Origin: Burkholderiales bacterium
Lineage (GTDB): Bacteria; Pseudomonadota; Gammaproteobacteria; Burkholderiales; Burkholderiaceae_E
DNA: 64,000 nt
Reading direction: 5' to 3'
NCBI GenBank assembly: GCA_947487165.1
Contig: CANKWX010000013.1
Coordinates: forward strand, 1 to 64,000
The notes beneath the pieces are model-generated. The model searched no databases. It saw nothing but the letters and a program-made list of their open reading frames with translations, and was not told the origin of the DNA. Made by a program: the position numbers and the translations under genes. Shown in pieces: positions 1-7,871 of this stretch (its first letter is position 1; the number at the start of each line of letters is the position of its first letter).

Positions 1-1043
<1,043 letters not shown>

Positions 1044-1053
1044 GAGTCAGTCG

Positions 1054-1443
1054 ATGCGCCTCTTCACGGTTGTGCTGGTGGTCCTGCTCGGGGTGATTCA
1101 ATACCCTTTGTGGCTGGGCAAGGGCGGATGGCTGCGGGTCTGGGACCTCGACCGGCAACTGTCTGTCCAGAACCGAACGAACGAGAAGCTGGTGTCTCGC
1201 AACGGCGCCCTCGAGGGTGAGGTGCACGACCTCAAGCAGGCAACGATTGCGATCGAGGAGCGCGCGCGTTACGAGCTCGGGATGATGCGGTCCGACGAAA
1301 TCTTCGTGCAGGTCTCCGAGCCGATTCAGACCCGCCGGCCCGTCCCACCCTTGCGGCCGGCACCCGCCTCGGCGCATCTGCCGCAGGCGGGGGTCACGAC
1401 AGTCAGTGCCGCACCTGCGAGCCCGGTGCAATCGGCTCGCTGA
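1054..1443 (+). CDS. ftsB: Cell division protein FtsB
   Basis: FtsB is a bitopic inner-membrane divisome protein that pairs with FtsL and FtsQ through a periplasmic coiled coil. The 129-residue product starts [20 protein letters not shown], one membrane segment with almost no cytoplasmic tail, followed by [15 protein letters not shown] and a heptad-like stretch to about residue 70, then ERARYELGM, the conserved FtsB end of the coiled coil. The last 45 or so residues are a Pro/Ala-rich extension longer than in E. coli FtsB. I chose the ATG 10 bases after the eno stop because an upstream in-frame extension would read through eno. The 3' end overlaps convergent hslO by 41 bases. Confidence 0.93.
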   Translation: MRLFTVVLVVLLGVIQYPLWLGKGGWLRVWDLDRQLSVQNRTNEKLVSRNGALEGEVHDLKQATIAIEERARYELGMMRSDEIFVQVSEPIQTRRPVPPLRPAPASAHLPQAGVTTVSAAPASPVQSAR

Positions 1444-2455
1444 CAAACAGTTCGGCGCTGTCGATCGCATCGAAGTCGTAAGGCGTGTTGCAGAAGTCGC
1501 AGCGGACACCGACCACGCCTTTTTCAGCGACGATCGACTCAATCTCGTCTTGCCCGAGCATCCGGAGCATATTGGCGACCTTCTCGCGCGAGCAGGTGCA
1601 GCCAAAACGCGGTGATCGCGAATCGAAGGCATGCAGCCGCTCCTGCCAGAACAAGCGGTGCAGGATCGACGGTCCCGACAGCGTCAGCATTTCATCCCGA
1701 GTGAGGGTCTGCGCCAGTTTCTGCATGCGATTCCAGCCGTCGGCATCGCTCTCGGTGGCAACCACTACCGGCGCTGCAGCGGCGCTGCTGCCCGCGCCGG
1801 CCTGATCCGCCTGCAATGCAGCCTGTGTCGATGCGGACAACCCAGCGGACGAGGCTTCCTGCGACGGTGAGAAGGCCTTGCCGCCCTCCTCGGGCAGGCG
1901 TTGAAGCAGCAGGCCGGTTGCCCGGGAGTCATCGGCTGCCAGCCACAGTCGTGTGGGGACCTGCTCCGAGCGCGCCATATATCGTTCTAGCACTTCTGCC
2001 ACGCTGTCGCCCTCAAAGGGCACGATGCCCTGGTAGGGCTGGCGGTTCGGCGAACTCGATCGCGGATCGAGCGTGACCACGAAGCGACCCCGTCCGCTGG
2101 CATTGACCAGCGTCGTGAGGTCGGCGTCTTCCGGGCAGAGCTGGCCTTCGCGCAGCTTGGCAGTCGCCCGAAAACTCCCATCGGCCTCGCATTCGACCAC
2201 CAGCAGGGCGACCGGCCCGTCGCCGTGAATCTGCAGGATCAGGGCGCCATCGAATTTGAGCGTGGCCGACAGCAGCAGTCCGGCTGCGCATAACTCGCCG
2301 AGCCGATCGCGAACCGATCTCGGAAACGCATGCCGGCCGGCGATTTCGCGCCAGGCTGCATCCAGCGACACGAACTCGCCGCGTACCGGCGCGCCCTGCA
2401 GCATGAAGCGCTGCAGGCAGTCGTGTTCCGGCGACGGTGCGCCGGCCTGGCTCAT
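1403..2455 (-). CDS. hslO: Redox-regulated chaperone Hsp33
   Basis: Hsp33 is a cytosolic holdase activated by oxidation of a C-terminal zinc centre. The 350-residue product starts [19 protein letters not shown] and carries the family zinc motif: GCTCSREK (CxC) and, about 30 residues later, [11 protein letters not shown] (CxxC). A Ser/Ala-rich linker near the middle is longer than in E. coli. The start is the ATG overlapping the stop of the upstream gamma-carbonic-anhydrase-like gene by four bases (ATGA), implying translational coupling. The 3' end runs 41 bases into ftsB on the other strand. Confidence 0.95.
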   Translation of the reverse strand: MSQAGAPSPEHDCLQRFMLQGAPVRGEFVSLDAAWREIAGRHAFPRSVRDRLGELCAAGLLLSATLKFDGALILQIHGDGPVALLVVECEADGSFRATAKLREGQLCPEDADLTTLVNASGRGRFVVTLDPRSSSPNRQPYQGIVPFEGDSVAEVLERYMARSEQVPTRLWLAADDSRATGLLLQRLPEEGGKAFSPSQEASSAGLSASTQAALQADQAGAGSSAAAAPVVVATESDADGWNRMQKLAQTLTRDEMLTLSGPSILHRLFWQERLHAFDSRSPRFGCTCSREKVANMLRMLGQDEIESIVAEKGVVGVRCDFCNTPYDFDAIDSAELFVSEPIAPGSQVRH

Positions 2456-2979
2456 TCGTCGATCCGCTTCAGTTCGGCGCTGAATTGCGCGCCTTTCGCG
2501 ACATAGCTGTCGACACCCGCACGGATTCTCGCGACATCCGCGTCGGTGAGTTCGCGAACCACCTTGCCCGGGGCACCCATCACGACGCTGCGGTCGGGGA
2601 TCACCTTGCCCTCGGGAATGAGGGCACCCGCGCCGATCAGACATTCACGGCCGATCTTGGCGCCATTGAGCACGACCGCCTGGATGCCGATCAGGCTGCC
2701 GTCGCCAATTGAGCAGCCGTGCAGCATGGCCTGATGGCCGACCGTCACATACTGGCCGATGGTCAGCGGATGGCCGTTTTCGGTATGGAGCACCGCATTT
2801 TCCTGGACATTGCTGCCGGTGCCGATGGTGATCGGGTCATTGTCGCCGCGCAGCACGGCGCCGAACCAGATGCTGACGTTCTCGGCAAGCTCGACACCAC
2901 CGATGACATGCGCGCCTGGCGCGACCCAGGCGCTCGGTGCGATTTTCGGGGTTCGTTTTTCGATCGAGTAAATGGCCAT
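2452..2979 (-). CDS. Gamma-carbonic anhydrase family protein (YrdA/PaaY type)
   Basis: A 175-residue left-handed beta-helix protein of the gamma-carbonic-anhydrase-like hexapeptide family. It starts MAIYSIEKRTPKIAPSAWVA and shows repeated isoleucine-patch hexapeptides (IGGVEL, IGQYVTVG, IGDGSLIG, IGAGALI). The metal-site histidines are in AVLHTENGH and TVGHQAMLHG, and the family signature VVMGAPGKVVREL lies near the C-terminus. The exact activity (carbonic anhydrase, thioesterase or neither) cannot be read from sequence. It is the first gene of a two-gene unit with hslO, coupled by an ATGA overlap. Confidence 0.92.
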   Translation of the reverse strand: MAIYSIEKRTPKIAPSAWVAPGAHVIGGVELAENVSIWFGAVLRGDNDPITIGTGSNVQENAVLHTENGHPLTIGQYVTVGHQAMLHGCSIGDGSLIGIQAVVLNGAKIGRECLIGAGALIPEGKVIPDRSVVMGAPGKVVRELTDADVARIRAGVDSYVAKGAQFSAELKRIDE

Positions 2980-3102
2980 CTTGATCCCTGTAGACTGGAA
3001 AGCGGCGCCCGCTGCGCCACCCGGCAGTGTACCGCCGCGGGCCTCGGGTCTGCCGCTGGCAGCTGCCTTGCCGGCGCAAACCGACCGACCTCGCCATGAG
3101 AC

Positions 3103-3990
3103 TTGACGCAAATGCCGGCCTTGCCGTCGCATCCCGATCCGATGCCTGATGAACGCCCGGTTGGCGGCGCGGGGTCGCAAAGCCCTGTGCGGGGCGATCC
3201 ATGCGGTGAACTGCGCGCCGCTGCTCACCGTGCCTGGTGTCTGGCCGACCCGAAGGCCAAGTCGCAGGCCGCGCTGGCAATCGGCGATCTGCTGGTCGCG
3301 CCGTCTCCGTTGATCGATCCCGCGCGCGTATTTGGCGACGATCTGCGTCCAGGTCGGCCTGCACTGCCTCGACTGGTGCATCCCCGCGATGTGCCTCATC
3401 GCGGGGCCGGCACGCCGGCGGGTCGAGTGGCACTCCTTCACGCCATCGCGCACATCGAATTCAATGCGATCGACCTGGCGCTCGATGCGGTGTGGCGATT
3501 CGCAGGCATGCCTGCCGACTGGTATCTCGACTGGGCGTCGGTTGCCAGCGAGGAGGCCAGGCATTTCACTCTGCTCGCCGATGAGCTCGGCCGTCGTGGT
3601 CACTGCTATGGCGATTTCGATGCCCATGACGGTCTCTGGGAAATGGCCATGAAGACCCGCGACGACCCCTTGCCGCGCATGGCACTGGTGCCGCGGCTGA
3701 TGGAGGCGCGCGGCCTGGATGTCACCCCCATCATCCGGCGCAAGCTCGAGCAGGCGGGCGATGCGCAGGCCTGCGCGATTCTGGATGTCATCCTGCGTGA
3801 TGAAGTCGGGCATGTGGCTATCGGCAACCACTGGTACGCGCTGCTGTGTCGACGCGAGGGGCTCGAGCCGCAGGCCGACTGGGATGAACTGGCCAGGCGC
3901 TATGGCGCGTCGGCGCCGAAGGCGCCTTTCAATGTCGAAGCCAGGCTGCGGGCCGGGTTCACCGAAGCCGAATTGAACCGCTGGCAGTAG
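3103..3990 (+). CDS. DUF455 family ferritin-like protein
   Basis: The product looks like a DUF455 ferritin-like protein of about 285-295 residues. Two carboxylate/histidine motifs typical of di-iron four-helix folds are visible: EEARHF near residue 145 and DEVGHV near residue 240, with HIEFNAIDLALD as the first helix. No biochemical role is established for the family that I can state with certainty; oxygenase or redox activity is an inference from the fold. The start is uncertain: a TTG at the listed position has a GAG upstream, and in-frame ATGs lie 9 and 39 bases further in. It is divergent from the gamma-carbonic anhydrase gene. Confidence 0.78.
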   Translation: MTQMPALPSHPDPMPDERPVGGAGSQSPVRGDPCGELRAAAHRAWCLADPKAKSQAALAIGDLLVAPSPLIDPARVFGDDLRPGRPALPRLVHPRDVPHRGAGTPAGRVALLHAIAHIEFNAIDLALDAVWRFAGMPADWYLDWASVASEEARHFTLLADELGRRGHCYGDFDAHDGLWEMAMKTRDDPLPRMALVPRLMEARGLDVTPIIRRKLEQAGDAQACAILDVILRDEVGHVAIGNHWYALLCRREGLEPQADWDELARRYGASAPKAPFNVEARLRAGFTEAELNRWQ

Positions 3991-4132
3991 CGTCAAGGCG
4001 CTTGCAAGCCCCGGCAACACGTGGCAATACGTCGCAATACACTGCCACGGCCTGTGCCGCCCGCCACCGCCATCTGTCGGCCTTGATGTCGACGTTATCC
4101 CCTGCAACAGCGTGGCGTCCAACCCGCGCTCG

Positions 4133-4138
4133 TATAAT
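4133..4138 (+). promoter_or_regulatory. Probable -10 element upstream of the alpha/beta hydrolase
   Basis: A perfect TATAAT lies 23 bases before the ATG at 4161, in CGTATAATCAGGGGGTTAAC. No convincing -35 box is seen at the right distance. A similar context (CGTATAATCAGCGG) lies upstream of lysC, which supports this being a sigma-70 promoter of this genome. Confidence 0.5.
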
Positions 4139-4160
4139 CAGGGGGTTAACCCCCCCGCCG

Positions 4161-5048
4161 ATGACATTGACCTACCGCCCCCGTCGCATTGCCCAATCGC
4201 TCTTCATCGAGGCGCGCGGACTACGCCATCACGTGCGCTGCTGGGGCGAGCCCGATGCGCCACTGATGGTGATGGTGCATGGCTGGATGGACATCTCGGC
4301 GTCCTTCCAGTTCGTTGTCGACTGTTTTTCGCGCGACTACCGGGTGATCGCGCCCGACTGGCGAGGCTTCGGGCTGAGCTCGCGCCCGCAGGCCGACTGC
4401 TACTGGTATCCCGACTACCTGGCCGATTTCGACGCCCTGCTCGACACGCTGTTGCCAGGGAAATCGATCGATCTGGTCGGACACAGCATGGGCGGCAGCA
4501 TTGCGATGCAATACGCCGGCGTGCGGCCCGAACGCATCCGCCGACTGATCAATCTCGAGGGGCTCGGAATGGCCAAGAGCCAGCCGGGCGAGGCGCCGAC
4601 CCGCATGCGCGAATGGCTCGACGAACTGCGAGCCGGGTCACGACTGCGTGACTATGCCTCGCAAGAAGAGGTCGCACAGCGGCTGGTGAAGACCAACCAC
4701 AGGTTGCCGATCGACAAGGCCCGGTGGCTGTCCGAACTCTGGTCCGAACGCACGCCCGATGGCCGCTACGCCTTGCTGGGCGACCCGGCACACAAGGTCT
4801 CCAATCCCTCGCCCTATCGGGTCGACGAGGTGGTGGCCACCTGGCGAGAAATCACTGCGCCGGTCCTGCTGGTCAATGCTGCCGACGACGGTTCGCGGTT
4901 GCGCCTGATCCGGTCGCGCGAATTCGGCGAGCGTCTGATGGCGATTCGTGACTTGCGCCAGATGCAGGTCGAAGATGCCGGGCATATGATTCACCATGAC
5001 CAGCCCGAAAAGGTGGCCTCACTGATCGAGGAGTTCTTCCATGGCTGA
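4161..5048 (+). CDS. Alpha/beta-fold hydrolase
   Basis: A 295-residue single-domain alpha/beta hydrolase. The oxyanion-hole motif VMVHGWMD, the nucleophile elbow VGHSMGGS (serine at the centre), a late aspartate region VLLVNAADDGS and the catalytic histidine in EDAGHMIHHD are all present, so the enzyme should be active. The substrate is not evident. I start at the ATG 23 bases downstream of TATAAT rather than at earlier in-frame ATGs that would give a non-conserved leader. It overlaps the next gene by eight bases, suggesting an operon with the PHP nuclease, yciO and possibly trpS. Confidence 0.9.
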   Translation: MTLTYRPRRIAQSLFIEARGLRHHVRCWGEPDAPLMVMVHGWMDISASFQFVVDCFSRDYRVIAPDWRGFGLSSRPQADCYWYPDYLADFDALLDTLLPGKSIDLVGHSMGGSIAMQYAGVRPERIRRLINLEGLGMAKSQPGEAPTRMREWLDELRAGSRLRDYASQEEVAQRLVKTNHRLPIDKARWLSELWSERTPDGRYALLGDPAHKVSNPSPYRVDEVVATWREITAPVLLVNAADDGSRLRLIRSREFGERLMAIRDLRQMQVEDAGHMIHHDQPEKVASLIEEFFHG

Positions 5049-5925
5049 TCCGACAACCGCAGCCCACCGCATCAACGCCGATCTGCATTGCCATTCGGTG
5101 GTGTCCGACGGCACCCTGACGCCGGTTGAAGTGGTCGAGCGTGCCGCGCGCAACGGCGTCGAAATTCTGGCGCTGACCGATCACGACGAACTTGGCGGGC
5201 TCGCCCTGGCCCAGGGCAGGGCCCGTGAACTCGGCATGCACTTTGTGCCCGGCGTCGAAGTCTCGGTGACCTGGTCCGACGAAACCATCCATATCGTCGG
5301 CCTGCGCCTCGACTACCTCAATCCGACGCTGGCCGATGGGCTCTACAAGACCCGCAACGGTCGCGATGGCCGCGCGCGCGAGATTGCCGACAGTCTGGCT
5401 GCTGTGGGCATTCCGGATGCCTACGAGGGCGCGCTCGGCTTTGTCGGCAACCCCGAACTGATTTCGCGCAGCCATTTTGCGCGCTACATCGTCGAGACCG
5501 GTGTATGCCAGACGGTGCAGGAAGTCTTTCAGCGCTACCTTATCGAAGGCAAGCCGGGCTATGTGCCGCACCGCTGGGCCAAGCTGGCTGATGCCGTCGC
5601 CTGGATCCGCTCGGCCGGCGGCACCGCGGTCATGGCCCATCCCGGACGCTACAAACTGTCTGATCTGTGTATGGACCAGATGATCCGCGAGTTTTGCGAT
5701 GCCGGCGGTGAGGCAATCGAAGTGGTCAGCGGCAGTCATACGCCCAATCAGTATTCCGAGTTTGCGGCCACCGCCCTGCGCTTTGGCCTGATGGCGTCGC
5801 GTGGCTCCGATTTCCATGGCCCGGGTGAAAGTCGACACGACCTCGGTTCGATGCCGCCGCTGCCCAAATCGCTGCGACCGGTCTGGCACGACTGGCCCGA
5901 GGCCGCCGCGCTGGGCGCACGGTGA
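5041..5925 (+). CDS. rnm: PHP-domain phosphoesterase, RNase AM/YciV type
   Basis: A 294-residue PHP-domain metallo-phosphoesterase of the YciV/RNase AM (formerly TrpH) type, a cytosolic enzyme that trims 5' ends of RNA and degrades short nucleotides or 3',5'-bisphosphates. The four PHP motifs are present: DLHCHSVVSDG, LTDHDELGG, AHPGRYK and the final GSDFHGPG. Insert segments such as ISRSHFARYIVETG match the family. The ATG overlaps the upstream hydrolase stop by eight bases, and its own stop overlaps yciO as GTGA. Confidence 0.88.
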   Translation: MADPTTAAHRINADLHCHSVVSDGTLTPVEVVERAARNGVEILALTDHDELGGLALAQGRARELGMHFVPGVEVSVTWSDETIHIVGLRLDYLNPTLADGLYKTRNGRDGRAREIADSLAAVGIPDAYEGALGFVGNPELISRSHFARYIVETGVCQTVQEVFQRYLIEGKPGYVPHRWAKLADAVAWIRSAGGTAVMAHPGRYKLSDLCMDQMIREFCDAGGEAIEVVSGSHTPNQYSEFAATALRFGLMASRGSDFHGPGESRHDLGSMPPLPKSLRPVWHDWPEAAALGAR

Positions 5926-6542
5926 GTCAGCTTTTCGAGGTCCATCCCACGCATCCCCAAAAGCGGCTGATCGATCAGGCTGCAGCGATTCTCGCGCGTG
6001 GCGGTCTGGTGGTGTTGCCGACCGATGCCTGTTATGTCCTGGCCTGTCAGCTCGACGACAAGTCTGCGGTCGACCGGCTGCGCGCCCTTCGCGGTATCGA
6101 CGACCGGCATCTGCTGACGCTGATGTGCAGCGACCTCAAAGCGCTCTCCACCTATGCGAAGGTCGACAACTGGCAGTTCCGCTTTCTGCGCGACTGGACG
6201 CCGGGCGCCTACACTTTCATCCTGCCGGCCACCAAGGAGGTGCCGCGCCGGCTCTGGCATCCCTCGCGCAAGACAGTCGGGTTGCGGGTCCCCGACCATC
6301 CGGTGGTGGCCGAGTTGCTGGCAGCCCACGGCCATCCGGTGCTGACCTCCAGCCTCATTTTGTCCGGTCAGACCGAGCCGATCACCGATGCGCACGAGGC
6401 CGCAGCCCAGATCGGCAAACGCGTCGATCTGGTCATCGATGCCGGCGCTCAGGGTCTCGAGCCCACAACCGTGATCGATCTGACCGGTGAGACGCCCGAG
6501 ATTGTTCGCGTGGGCTGCGGCCCGGTCGATCGCATGGGCTGA
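5922..6542 (+). CDS. yciO: YrdC/Sua5-domain protein, YciO type
   Basis: A 206-residue YrdC-fold protein related to L-threonylcarbamoyladenylate synthase (tRNA t6A pathway). Recognisable elements are GGLVVLPTDACYVLAC at the N-terminus, LRGIDDRHLLTLMC, the segment TPGAYTFILPATKEVPRRLW and a terminal VIDLTGETPEIVRVG. These fit the YciO branch better than TsaC, so activity as the main t6A enzyme is uncertain. The GTG start overlaps the rnm stop (GTGA), which decides the start and implies coupling. The rnm-yciO pairing is common in proteobacteria. Confidence 0.88.
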   Translation: MSQLFEVHPTHPQKRLIDQAAAILARGGLVVLPTDACYVLACQLDDKSAVDRLRALRGIDDRHLLTLMCSDLKALSTYAKVDNWQFRFLRDWTPGAYTFILPATKEVPRRLWHPSRKTVGLRVPDHPVVAELLAAHGHPVLTSSLILSGQTEPITDAHEAAAQIGKRVDLVIDAGAQGLEPTTVIDLTGETPEIVRVGCGPVDRMG

Positions 6543-6586
6543 TGCTCGGGGCGCTGCTGCCGGTGCCGCTGATACACTCGGATCCC

Positions 6587-7789
6587 ATGACTATCGAACG
6601 TGTTCTCTCCGGCATGCGCCCCACCGGCGCCCTGCATCTCGGTCACTATCACGGTGCGCTCAAGAACTGGGTGCGCCTTCAGGAAGACAAGGCCTGCTTC
6701 TTTTTTGTGGCCGACTGGCATGCGCTGACCACCCACTACCAGTCGCCCGAGGTCATCCAGGCCAATATCTGGGACATGGTCATCGACTGGCTGGCCGCCG
6801 GCATCGATCCGGCCAAGTCGGTGCTCTTTATCCAGTCGCTGGTGCCCGAGCATGCCGAGCTGCATCTGCTGCTGTCGATGTCGACACCACTCGGATGGCT
6901 CGAGCGTGTGCCGACCTACAAGGACCAGCAGGAAAAGCTCGCCGACCGCGATCTCACCACCTATGGATTCCTTGGTTACCCGCTGCTGCAGGCCGCCGAC
7001 ATCCTGATCTATCGCGCCGCCTGGGTGCCGGTCGGCGAAGATCAGGTGCCCCATATCGAGCTGACCCGCGAGCTGGCGCGCCGATTCAACAATCTTTTCG
7101 GAAGCGATCCCGATTTCGAGGCGAAGGCGCAGGCCGCGATTCGTCGGTTGGGCAACAAGCGCGGCGCGATTTATACCGATCTGCGCACCCGCTTTCAGCA
7201 GCAGGGCGATGTCCAGGCCCTTGAGCAGGCGCGTGCCCTGATTGAAGGCACGCAAAGCCTGTCCAGTGAAGAGCGCGAGCGTCTGCTCGGCTATATCGCC
7301 GGATCTCGCCGTCAGATCCTCACCGAGCCTCAGGCGCTGCTGACCGAGGCCTCGCGCCTGCCGGGTCTTGATGGGCAGAAGATGTCCAAGAGCTATGGCA
7401 ACTCGATCGCGATGCGCGAGGATCCGGCCTCGGTCACAAAAAAAGTTCGCACCATGCCGACCGATCCGGCGCGGGTTCGACGCACCGACCCGGGTGAGCC
7501 CGATCGCTGCCCGGTCTGGCAGTTGCATCAGGTCTATTCGAGCCCGGCGCAGCGCGACTGGGTGCAGGCGGGCTGCCGCAGCGCCGGGATCGGCTGTCTT
7601 GAATGCAAGCAGCCGGTGATCGATGCAGTCATCGCCGAGCAGCAGGTGTTCTTCGAGCGGGCGCAGCCCTACCTCGATGACCCGGTGCGCCTGAAGGCGA
7701 TCATCGCCGATGGCTGCGACAGAGCGCGGTCGGTTGCGCAGGAAACCATGCGCGAAGTGCGCGAGGTCATGGGGCTGTCCTACAGCTGA
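6587..7789 (+). CDS. trpS: Tryptophan--tRNA ligase
   Basis: Class I aminoacyl-tRNA synthetase charging tRNA-Trp. The HIGH-type motif is HLGHYHGAL near residue 20 and the KMSKS loop KMSKSYGNS is in the middle of the protein. SGMRPTGALHLGH is a typical N-terminus for the longer (about 400-residue) betaproteobacterial TrpS, which contains an insert absent from the 330-residue E. coli enzyme. I start at the ATG 45 bases after the yciO stop region; an earlier in-frame ATG would add a non-conserved 15-residue leader. Confidence 0.95.
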   Translation: MTIERVLSGMRPTGALHLGHYHGALKNWVRLQEDKACFFFVADWHALTTHYQSPEVIQANIWDMVIDWLAAGIDPAKSVLFIQSLVPEHAELHLLLSMSTPLGWLERVPTYKDQQEKLADRDLTTYGFLGYPLLQAADILIYRAAWVPVGEDQVPHIELTRELARRFNNLFGSDPDFEAKAQAAIRRLGNKRGAIYTDLRTRFQQQGDVQALEQARALIEGTQSLSSEERERLLGYIAGSRRQILTEPQALLTEASRLPGLDGQKMSKSYGNSIAMREDPASVTKKVRTMPTDPARVRRTDPGEPDRCPVWQLHQVYSSPAQRDWVQAGCRSAGIGCLECKQPVIDAVIAEQQVFFERAQPYLDDPVRLKAIIADGCDRARSVAQETMREVREVMGLSYS

Positions 7790-7871
7790 ACGACTGAGGG
7801 CAGGGCGGCGCGGGTCGCTGTGTCCCGGATGCCCGCCAGCCCGACCAGTGCGTCGGGCGTTCAGACACCCT

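Noticed and set aside
4020-4049. CGTGGCA / TGCCACG inverted repeat after the DUF455 gene
   Set aside because: The stem is seven base pairs with a 16-base loop and no U-tract; too weak to call a terminator.
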